From a bacterium (GTDB lineage Bacteria > Chloroflexota > Anaerolineae > Caldilineales > Caldilineaceae): a DNA stretch of 64,000 nucleotides. The notes below the pieces were generated by a model that ran no database searches, was not told the origin of the DNA, and saw only the letters and a list, made by a program, of their open reading frames with translations. This document shows positions 8,750 through 15,793 of this stretch, piece by piece. The first letter of the stretch is position 1, and every line of letters begins with the position of its first letter. The stretch is from NCBI GenBank assembly GCA_016124945.1, contig WGMT01000076.1, positions 1 through 64,000 of the forward strand, in the 5' to 3' direction. A program made the position numbers and the translations under genes.

Positions 8750-11200
8750 TTAACTTAAATCGGCAAGTCTTTGCCGTAGCATACCAGTCAGTGAGTGAGC
8801 AGTAGATTCAGCACGCTTCAACGCCGCTTGCCATGTCTTTCGTGCCGCGTCTTCCCGCCCACTGGCGGCATAGATGCGCCCCAGATTGTGCTGGATGATG
8901 ATCTGTAACGAACCCTTGCCCAATGCTTCTGCCAATCTTTGACTTTGCAAACAGAGTCTTTCCGCGTCTGAATACGCTGCGCGCTTTAGCTGGATCTGGC
9001 TGAGTTGATAGAGTAGTAACGCCTGATAGCCGCGATCTCCGATCCGTTCAAACTGGGCAAGTGCCTGCTCCGCGTAGCCAAGTGCCAGATCAAATCGTCC
9101 TTCGATATCGGCAATCACTGCCAACAAGTAGGCAATTGCTGCCTGTTCGCTTTGGTCGCCGATGGATTGCGCCTGGGCTAGCGCTTCCTGGCATAAGAAG
9201 CTGGCTTCTTTGTAATCTTTTGCTTCGATGGCTGTATCGGCCAGGTGACGTAGCGTTTCTATGGTGTACTTGTGCTCACCCAATGCCTCTGAGAGTGCGC
9301 GCGCCTGCTCTTGTAGCTGTTTTGCCTCGCTGTAATTCCCCTGTAGGTAGTACAACCGCCCCTGCCAGTGCAACGTCCGCGCCAGGCCGCGCCCGTCGTC
9401 GGTCCCCGAGTAGACAGCCCAACACGTGCGTAAGATCGTCTCGGCCCTTGGATACTCGTCCAGTTCGACGGCGCTGCGAGCCTGCAATAGCTGCGTATCG
9501 GCCAGATCCTTCGCTTCCCCCAAAGCAGAAAAGATCGCCACGGCTTCAGTTAGCAGCGGCGCAGCGGACGGGTAGTCGTCCTGTTCGAGGCAGAAGAAGG
9601 CCCACTCGTGCAGATAGCGCGCCGTGCCCCGTGGATCGTGCCCCGCGCGGGCGGCGTCCACAGCCAACGACAGACCTTGGCGTGCCTGGGTGAAATGTCC
9701 TTGCCGCCGCCATGGTTCGAGGAGGGCGTCGGCGTAGGCAAAGACGAGGTCACGCTCACCCAACTCATGGGCCGACTCGATGCCGGCGGCGATGTGCTCC
9801 CACTCCGGCGCGTGGACGGTGAGGGTGGCGGCGTCTGCGGCGATCTGCGCGAAGTGACGGGCAAATCGCAGCCGCGCCGTGTCGGTGGTGGGCGTGGCGG
9901 TAAGCTTTTCGCGGGCGAAGTCGGCGAGCAGGGGATGGAGCCGGTAGCGTCCTTCGCCAACCGAACCGAGCAGCGAGAGCGCCACCAGGCTAAAGACCGT
10001 CTCTTCGGCATCGTAACGATCCAGCGCGCAGACGGCGGTCACATCGCTCGCCGTGAAGGGGCGTGCCGCAAAGAGGGCAAGTTGGGCAAAGGATTGGCGT
10101 AAAGTGTCGTCGAGGGCCTGCCAACTGGCTTCGAACGAGGTGCGCACGGCGCGGTCGCTGATGCGCAATTCGCTGAGCGTAGCCTGTACGCTGCGCAGAC
10201 GGTCGGCGAAATCGGCCAGGCGACGTTCGGGGCGGGCACGCAGCCGTTGCCCGGCGATTTCCACGGCCAGGGGCAGATGATCGAGGAGGGTACAGATGAC
10301 GGCGGCGGCTTCGTCTTCTTCGTCGACGCGGGTGGGGCCGACAATGTGGCGCAGCAGTTCGTGGCTGTGGGCCATAGCCAGCGGTGACAATGCGACGATC
10401 TGAGCATGAAGGGCATGTGCTACTTCTTGGTTGCGCGTAGTCAGAATGACACGGCACGAGGATGTGGCGGGCAACAGGGGGAGGACACTCTCGGCGCTAA
10501 GGACATTGTCGATCACGAGCAGCAGACTTCGTTCGGACAGCAGGTCGCGCACGGCAGCGGCTTTGCTTTCCAGATCGTGCAGGCGGCTGAAGTCGTAGCC
10601 GAACGCCTGCGCCCAACTGTCGAGGATGGCGGCGGTGTCGCTCACGGCGGGGTTGCCCCACAGCACGCCGTCGGGGAATGTCTGGCGATGGTCGTGTGCG
10701 AAACGCGCTGCCAATGTCGATTTGCCGATGCCGCCCATGCCAGTGATGGCGACGACGCCGGCTTGATCTGGATTGATTGAGGGCGCACCAAGCTGGGACA
10801 GTTCAGCTTCTCGCCCCAGGAATGTACCTGTCAATGGCGGCGCTTGAAAAGGGACACGGCGCGCCTCTGCTTTGTCCACCTGCCAGGACGGACGGGGCGT
10901 GTGGGTGAAAGTGCGCCACTCGTCGTCGTTGATGGCGTCCCATCCCCATACTTCACAAAGGACGATCCACACGTCTTCGAAGCGTTTCGGGTCTCGGCGC
11001 AATCCTAGCCCATCCCAAAGATAGTGAATGAAATTGGAACGCCGCCGGGCATCGGGGGCATATTCGCCGCGTTCCCATGCCCCCGCCGTCTGGTGGCTTT
11101 GCCGTCCACGCAGGCCGCACAGCCGCGCCATATCACTCTGCGAAAGGCCGGCCTCCCGTCTCAACTCTGCCAGGACATTCAAAGATTGGGGCATGCTCAT
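8750..11200 (-). CDS. XRE-type HTH / NB-ARC / TPR transcriptional regulator (STAND ATPase)
   Basis: Signal-transducing ATPase with numerous domains, likely a transcription regulator that assembles after ligand binding. Residues 8-60 form a Cro/C1-type helix-turn-helix (LRREAGLSQSDMARLCGL). The NB-ARC ATPase (125-400) has Walker A GMGGIGKS at 154-161, Walker B LLLVID ending at D231 and a VILTTRN sensor motif. The C-terminal half (about 470-816) is a run of tetratricopeptide-like helical repeats, the usual ligand-sensing part. A 9-bp palindrome lies 42-61 bp upstream, and a secreted peptide gene is divergently placed at 11401; both suggest autoregulation and a peptide ligand, by analogy with RRNPP-type HTH/TPR receptors. 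Confidence 0.85.
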   Translation of the reverse strand: MSMPQSLNVLAELRREAGLSQSDMARLCGLRGRQSHQTAGAWERGEYAPDARRRSNFIHYLWDGLGLRRDPKRFEDVWIVLCEVWGWDAINDDEWRTFTHTPRPSWQVDKAEARRVPFQAPPLTGTFLGREAELSQLGAPSINPDQAGVVAITGMGGIGKSTLAARFAHDHRQTFPDGVLWGNPAVSDTAAILDSWAQAFGYDFSRLHDLESKAAAVRDLLSERSLLLVIDNVLSAESVLPLLPATSSCRVILTTRNQEVAHALHAQIVALSPLAMAHSHELLRHIVGPTRVDEEDEAAAVICTLLDHLPLAVEIAGQRLRARPERRLADFADRLRSVQATLSELRISDRAVRTSFEASWQALDDTLRQSFAQLALFAARPFTASDVTAVCALDRYDAEETVFSLVALSLLGSVGEGRYRLHPLLADFAREKLTATPTTDTARLRFARHFAQIAADAATLTVHAPEWEHIAAGIESAHELGERDLVFAYADALLEPWRRQGHFTQARQGLSLAVDAARAGHDPRGTARYLHEWAFFCLEQDDYPSAAPLLTEAVAIFSALGEAKDLADTQLLQARSAVELDEYPRAETILRTCWAVYSGTDDGRGLARTLHWQGRLYYLQGNYSEAKQLQEQARALSEALGEHKYTIETLRHLADTAIEAKDYKEASFLCQEALAQAQSIGDQSEQAAIAYLLAVIADIEGRFDLALGYAEQALAQFERIGDRGYQALLLYQLSQIQLKRAAYSDAERLCLQSQRLAEALGKGSLQIIIQHNLGRIYAASGREDAARKTWQAALKRAESTAHSLTGMLRQRLADLS

Positions 11201-11241
11201 GATGGGTGGTGGGTTATTCCTGATGGGTGACGTGGACGTTC

Positions 11242-11261
11242 TGAGGGGTGACCACCCCTCA
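11242..11261. promoter_or_regulatory. Palindromic operator candidate between regulator and peptide gene
   Basis: TGAGGGGTG (11242-11250) and CACCCCTCA (11253-11261) form a perfect inverted repeat with a 2-bp centre. A related GATGGGTGAC sequence lies 20 bp away at about 11222-11231. The position between the HTH regulator start (11200) and the divergent peptide gene (11401) suits an operator. Confidence 0.5.
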
Positions 11262-11400
11262 CGCCGCCCGCTAAGATAGACCCAGATGCTGCATCAAGCA
11301 AATTGACAACCTGCGCTCGTTGGGGAACACGCGTGTGCTGCTGCTTCGGCGGCAGTGGGGACCCCGAACTCGATGAGCCTCTCCACTGGAGGACATTGAG

Positions 11401-11580
11401 ATGGGCAATGGCTATGTTTCGCGTACTTCGCTGCGTACTGTTCGTTTGATCCTGGCCGGCTTGCTGCTGGCGTTGATGCTGGTTGGCGGTGGGATCTCCG
11501 TCGGCGACGGAGGGGCTGTCACCCTCACACCGGCGGCAATCGCCGCCGATCATACCGGCGGCTCCACAGGGGGCGGCTGA
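11401..11580 (+). CDS. Small exported peptide (59 aa), candidate signal peptide precursor
   Basis: A 59-residue frame from ATG to TGA with a GGAGG ribosome-binding site (11388-11392) eight bases upstream and a hairpin terminator 10 bp downstream (11590-11623). Residues 15-34 are strongly hydrophobic (LILAGLLLALMLVGG) after a basic N-terminus, as in a signal peptide or anchor. The remainder is small, Ala/Gly/Thr-rich, with an AIAADHTGGSTGGG tail. No homologue is recognised. It lies inside a cluster of NB-ARC/TPR regulators, divergent from the HTH one, so it may be a secreted pheromone precursor or a target gene. Its coding status is supported by the RBS, the hydrophobic profile and the terminator, not by homology. 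Confidence 0.6.
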   Translation: MGNGYVSRTSLRTVRLILAGLLLALMLVGGGISVGDGGAVTLTPAAIAADHTGGSTGGG

Positions 11581-11589
11581 GGATGGCGC

Positions 11590-11623
11590 AAACCTGGCGG
11601 GTTTTCTGTAACCCGCCAGGTTT
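11590..11623. terminator. Bidirectional hairpin between peptide gene and TPR gene
   Basis: 14-bp stem AAACCTGGCGGGTT / AACCCGCCAGGTTT with loop TTCTGT. It serves the peptide gene on the plus strand. On the minus strand it overlaps the stop codon of the TPR gene (11622-11624). Confidence 0.75.
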
Positions 11624-12824
11624 AGTGTTGCACCCTTCGCCGCGCTTCGACGAGATCTTGTTCGATTTCGGTGCAGTAGTAGTCGTAGCGGGGGTGATTG
11701 CAAATCTGGGGCAACAGCGTCTGCGCCTTTTCCAGCACCTGCACCGCCTCTGCATAATTCCACGCTTCAATCAACGAAAGCCCCAATCCATCAAGCGAAT
11801 TGACCACATTGCCCAGATCGCCCAGCTTTTCCCAGCGGGCGACGGCTTCGCGTCCACTGGCGACGGATTCAGCGATCCGGCCTGCTTTGCGCTGGTAGAT
11901 GGTCCGGTTCGTGTAGAGTTGAGCCAGCGACTGCTCGTCGGCGCAGCGGCGGTAGTCGGGTTCTGCTTCGGCCAAAAGGACAAGGGCGCGCTCGTAATCG
12001 GCCTGTTCGTAGTAGAGGATGCTCAGGTTCACCCGCACGGTGGCGCGATTGCGCACGTCGCCCAGTGCTTCAAAGCGCTGGATCGCTTCCTCGCTGCATT
12101 GGATCGCCTCGTCGTAGCGGCGCAGGTATTGGAGCGCCAGGGCCAGGTTGCGCAGCGCCATGGCAATCCGTCGTGAATCGCCCTGCCGGCGGCGTAAATC
12201 CAATCCCCGCCGAAAATGACGCTCGGCAGCTGCGTAGTCGCGCTCAAAGAGGGCGATGTCGCCTTCCACGTAGGCCGTGTAGGCGAGTTCATGGTCATCT
12301 TTTTCAAAGACGCCGTAGGCTTGCACCACCCAGGTCTTCGCCAGGGGGACGTTGCGGCGTTGCACGGCGATGTTGGCGAGGAAGTTGTAGGCGATCCCCA
12401 GGTGGTGGCGATCCGACAACTGGTTGAAGCAGTCGACGGCAATGTTGAACCAGCGTTGCGCATCATCGTAACGGCTGGCGAGCTGGCTGAGCAGCCCCAA
12501 CTGGATGGCGATCTGCCCTTCACTGTCCCGTTCGCCGTGAGCGGCGGCCTGCTCCAACCCTACGGCAAGATAGCCCATCCAGTCGTCGCGAAAGCCGGCC
12601 TGCTCCATTTTGGGCGATAGGCTGAGCAGGAGATCGCGCGCGTCTGTCCAGGCGCCGTCGACGGCCAGCCCGTAGCTAAGGACATGCCACGCCTGCTGCC
12701 GTTCCGTTTCGGGCACAACAGGAATGTCCTGTACACGGCGGAGCGATTGGCGTAGCCCTCGCCCAATGTAACGTTCGAAAATGTGTTCGTAGTCGGGCGC
12801 TTCAATGTTTCTTTGGCGGTTCAT
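11622..12824 (-). CDS. TPR-repeat protein coupled to the NB-ARC gene
   Basis: A 400-residue protein made of tandem tetratricopeptide-like repeats over about 80-390 (for example AAERHFRRGLDLRRRQGD and AIQCSEEAIQRFEALGD). It has no signal peptide or enzyme motif. The first 23 bases overlap the end of the upstream NB-ARC gene, so translation is probably coupled and the two proteins made in similar amounts. Together they have the layout of one NB-ARC-TPR STAND protein broken into two genes, with this part the sensor. The last codons run into the terminator hairpin. Confidence 0.75.
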   Translation of the reverse strand: MNRQRNIEAPDYEHIFERYIGRGLRQSLRRVQDIPVVPETERQQAWHVLSYGLAVDGAWTDARDLLLSLSPKMEQAGFRDDWMGYLAVGLEQAAAHGERDSEGQIAIQLGLLSQLASRYDDAQRWFNIAVDCFNQLSDRHHLGIAYNFLANIAVQRRNVPLAKTWVVQAYGVFEKDDHELAYTAYVEGDIALFERDYAAAERHFRRGLDLRRRQGDSRRIAMALRNLALALQYLRRYDEAIQCSEEAIQRFEALGDVRNRATVRVNLSILYYEQADYERALVLLAEAEPDYRRCADEQSLAQLYTNRTIYQRKAGRIAESVASGREAVARWEKLGDLGNVVNSLDGLGLSLIEAWNYAEAVQVLEKAQTLLPQICNHPRYDYYCTEIEQDLVEARRRVQH

Positions 12825-14265
12825 GGCGTGGTCGGGGGCTCCAGCGTAGAACTTGTTCGTGTAGGAATGAACGGGTCAGGCTATGGATGGCGTAACAGCG
12901 CCGGTGCAGATCGCCACGGCTTTCCACAAGATTGAGGGCAACCAGCCGCTCCAAAATGGGACGAAGTTCGGGCGCAGGCTGTTCCGCAATCTCGGCAATG
13001 AGATCGACCTCCGCGCCGTTTTCGTTGACCAGCGGCATCACCAGCAGCAGGTGACGTTCTTCTTCGTTAAGGCGTTCCCATGCGCTGCGGTAGATGTGGG
13101 TGTAGAGATGTTCAATCGCCTGTCCTCGTGCGGCAGTGAGATCGGCCAGCACGTGATCCAGGCTGTGGACGTAGGTGAGACCTGCCACCAGGCGCAGCGC
13201 CAGCGGATTGCCCCCCACCGTCTGGTAGACGGCGTCTAGTTGGGCATCAGGCGCAGCAGACAAGGCTGGCAGGTTGCGTAGCCGGGCTTCATGGCGCAGC
13301 AGGCTGAGGCTGTCTTCGCGGCTGAGTTCGGGCAGCCGAAATGGGAAGAAGCCGATCTGATCGTAGAGGCTTCGCCGCGAGGTAATCAGGAATCGTGACG
13401 GATTTGACAGCCCATGGAGCAGATCGCGCAGCGCGTGGATGTCGGCGTCGGTCTCCAGATTGTCGATGACCACAAGGTGGGGCGACTGTTTGAGTTGACG
13501 GTGTACTTTGGCTTCCAGTACACTCGCCGGCAGATCACGGCGTTCTTCGGGGTGGAGGAGTTGATCTGCCAGTTCGATCACCAATTCCTCAGCGGGCAGC
13601 GCTGGCTGGTGGAAATCGTGCAGCGCCCCGCCTGGGTTAATCTGCTGTCGCCGCGCTGTCACCCAGGCCACGCCACTGTAGCGCCGCCAGCCGATGACGC
13701 CTTCGCTGATCAACGATGTTGTCAACGCGTGGGCCAGCGACGTCTTGCCGATGCCGCCGATGCCTTCCAACGAGATCAACCAGGGCGCTTCCATCTGCGT
13801 GAGAATGCCTGTCAATGCCGCAATGGCCTGCACCACGCCAAAGAGGACGGAGTAGGTGGCGGCAGGCAGAATGCTTTGGAATCGTTGCCGAGAGTCGGCG
13901 CGCAGAGAAGTTTCGTGATCCAGCACAATTTGGGCCAGGCGTTCGATGGCCTCGCGCTGTCGCTTAAAGACATTCCCGTCGGACATGCTTAGCCGTTGCG
14001 CTACGTTCTGCGCAGACAGATTCTCGGCGTAGCGCAGACGGAGGATCTTGGCGTCTTCTTCGGCGTGTTCGGAAAGCTCGGCGATGAGGTCACCAAGTAG
14101 CTGATTGGTGGCATTGCGCACACTGTCCTGGCGCGCACGGGCCTGCTGGTAGAGCACAAGTTCGGCCAGCGGATCGCCGTCCGCGCTGCTCTTGTGCCAC
14201 AAACTCAGCGCCGTGTGGATCATTTCGTACAAGCGTTCAGCACTCAGTGGATTCGTCGAAGCCAT
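12802..14265 (-). CDS. NB-ARC ATPase with N-terminal sigma-region-4-like HTH
   Basis: STAND-type ATPase of 487 residues. Residues 68-112 resemble a sigma-70 region 4 / LuxR-like helix-turn-helix (LRLRYAENLSAQNVAQRLS). The NB-ARC domain follows with Walker A GIGGIGKT at 168-175, a Walker B-like HLVVIDN and a RFLITSR sensor, then a winged-helix-like segment (about 385-470). The C-terminal sensor repeats are missing but are encoded by the next gene, which starts inside this one (23-bp overlap). The pair probably acts as one split regulator. The start at 14265 is the only good ATG ahead of the HTH. Confidence 0.78.
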   Translation of the reverse strand: MASTNPLSAERLYEMIHTALSLWHKSSADGDPLAELVLYQQARARQDSVRNATNQLLGDLIAELSEHAEEDAKILRLRYAENLSAQNVAQRLSMSDGNVFKRQREAIERLAQIVLDHETSLRADSRQRFQSILPAATYSVLFGVVQAIAALTGILTQMEAPWLISLEGIGGIGKTSLAHALTTSLISEGVIGWRRYSGVAWVTARRQQINPGGALHDFHQPALPAEELVIELADQLLHPEERRDLPASVLEAKVHRQLKQSPHLVVIDNLETDADIHALRDLLHGLSNPSRFLITSRRSLYDQIGFFPFRLPELSREDSLSLLRHEARLRNLPALSAAPDAQLDAVYQTVGGNPLALRLVAGLTYVHSLDHVLADLTAARGQAIEHLYTHIYRSAWERLNEEERHLLLVMPLVNENGAEVDLIAEIAEQPAPELRPILERLVALNLVESRGDLHRRCYAIHSLTRSFLHEQVLRWSPRPRHEPPKKH

Positions 14266-14321
14266 CTGTGCAGGCTAACTCTCGTTGAAAGGGATCGGTT
14301 GATGGCAGGGCCAGGATGTGC

Positions 14322-14822
14322 CTAGTATACATGCTTACGAGGAATTGCGAAACCCAGAATCACCACCCCCGCCATCAGCCAACTCCCCGGCCCCACGAGA
14401 CCGGTGAGTCCTAGCGCAGCGCCGAGGACGTAGCCGATCCAACGCCTGGTTGTGGACGCCGTTTGTGGCTGGTGGCGCTGTAAATTGCCCCAGGCCAGGC
14501 CAATGCCCGTCCACAAGATCAATTGAATCGGTGTCTCTTCGGGGAAGAGGCCGATGAGGAAGAGCGACGCCGCCACCACCAACAGATCCCGCTGTGGATT
14601 GGGCATGTCTGAGGTTCGTTGGCGCGCCAACCATTCACCGCCGAAGGTCAACGCCAGCGCGAATACGAGTGAACCCCAGATTGGTCCATGTTCGCCGTGG
14701 GTAAGGGTGAAGGCAGGGATGAAGAAGAGGCGAAAGGGGGTGAAAGAGGAGGCGATGAATGATGAATAATGATTGGGTTGAGATGCCCCGCTTCCATTGG
14801 CGAGATGACGCTTACCACTCAT
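14322..14822 (-). CDS. Small multi-pass membrane protein, unknown function
   Basis: A frame of 166 residues with about four hydrophobic segments (about 44-62, 81-97, 100-110, 130-160). No family is recognised. Its ATG overlaps the TGA of the preceding DHODH-like gene (ATGA), which suggests translational coupling. The first 25 residues are encoded by a heptamer-like repeat (GATGAAT units around 14754-14777), so the natural N-terminus may have been altered or may start later at a non-ATG codon. Confidence 0.5.
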   Translation of the reverse strand: MSGKRHLANGSGASQPNHYSSFIASSFTPFRLFFIPAFTLTHGEHGPIWGSLVFALALTFGGEWLARQRTSDMPNPQRDLLVVAASLFLIGLFPEETPIQLILWTGIGLAWGNLQRHQPQTASTTRRWIGYVLGAALGLTGLVGPGSWLMAGVVILGFAIPRKHVY

Positions 14823-15634
14823 TGTTCTTTATTCATCGCTTCTGCTATCTGCAGGGCGATGCCGGGTTCGATCCAGATGAGGCTATCGAGTTGGATTGCG
14901 CTTGCACCTGCGTTGAGGGCCTGCCGCGCCTGCGCCACGCTGTGAATGCCGCCACAGGCAATGACGGGTACACCCACCTGCAAGTGGACAACGTCGAGCA
15001 GGGCAACCAGCATCGGCGCAAAGGCGAGTGGACCATAGATCGGGCCGCACACCGGCATACCGGCGGCGTTGATCAGCGCCCCGCGGATCGATTGGCCGAT
15101 CACCAGGGCGTCGGCGTCAGCGTCCACTGCCAGCGGTGCCAGTTCGGCGGCGCGTTCCAGGGGCAGCTTGACCCATAGCGGCAGATCGTTTTCCCAGCGG
15201 ATCGCCTGGAGCAGCGCGCTGAGTTCGTCTGCCGTAGTCTGGGGATCGACGAGGATCTCCAGCCCCATCAGTCCGTCGACAGCGTAGAGACGTTGCGCCG
15301 TCACCGCGGCATCGGCGCGGTGATTGTCCACAATCTGGGCGACGACGGGGCAGCCCAGGCGTGTCCACTGACGGGCGAACTTCTGCAACACGCTCTTCAC
15401 GCCGCGATTCTGTAACCCAGTCTCCAACACCATGCCGCCGTTGGTCTCGGCCAGCCGTGGCGGCGGGCTCCCCAGCAGAGGACGGCGTGAAATCGGCCCC
15501 ACCACCGCCGCCCCGAACCGAGACAGGTCTAGTCCGCGGTGTACTGCTTCGCCATAGCCAATCGCGCCACCCGCGATCAACACCGGCGAAGAGACAGGCA
15601 ATCCAATTTTGTGGCGAGGCGCGAGTTCGGGCAT
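14819..15634 (-). CDS. Dihydroorotate-dehydrogenase-like FMN TIM-barrel protein
   Basis: Looks like the class 1 PyrD fold: NGGMVLETGLQNRGV near the N-terminal third, PLWVKLP in the middle, and IACGGIHSVAQARQALNAGA as the phosphate/FMN-binding C-terminal loop. Length is 271 residues against about 300 for PyrD. The catalytic loop, normally N-x-S-C-P-N, is replaced by GLEILVDPQT, so the usual catalytic Cys/Ser is missing. It may be a relative with another substrate or an inactive paralogue and should not be named pyrD. The start at 15634 is separated from the heptamer array by only two bases and has no visible ribosome-binding site. Confidence 0.6.
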   Translation of the reverse strand: MPELAPRHKIGLPVSSPVLIAGGAIGYGEAVHRGLDLSRFGAAVVGPISRRPLLGSPPPRLAETNGGMVLETGLQNRGVKSVLQKFARQWTRLGCPVVAQIVDNHRADAAVTAQRLYAVDGLMGLEILVDPQTTADELSALLQAIRWENDLPLWVKLPLERAAELAPLAVDADADALVIGQSIRGALINAAGMPVCGPIYGPLAFAPMLVALLDVVHLQVGVPVIACGGIHSVAQARQALNAGASAIQLDSLIWIEPGIALQIAEAMNKEQ

Positions 15635-15636
15635 GG

Positions 15637-15793
15637 TAGTTAGGGAGTAGGGAGTAGGGAGTAGGGAGTAGGGAGTAGGGAGTAGGGAGTAGGGAGTAGG
15701 GAGTAGGGAGTAGGGAATAGGGAATAGGGATTTCAGATCGTGTACACGATCTGAAATCCCTACTCCCTATTCCCTACTCCCTACTCCCTATTC
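15637..15793. repeat. Large heptamer inverted element with 34-bp perfect palindrome core
   Basis: Left arm 15637-15726 is about twelve copies of GGGAGTA, drifting to GGAATAG. The centre 15727-15760 is a perfect 34-bp palindrome with a TCAGATCGTGTACACGATCT middle. The right arm 15761-15793 is the inverted copy. The element fills the entire space between two codirectional genes. The GH42 stop codon (15781-15783) and its last three codons lie inside the right arm. Confidence 0.95.

Noticed and set aside
11303..11308. TTGACA as -35 of the small peptide gene
   Set aside because: No matching -10 hexamer at 16-19 bp, so no promoter is called.
15637..15726. GGGAGTA array considered as CRISPR
   Set aside because: Unit is 7 bp without spacers; no cas genes nearby.
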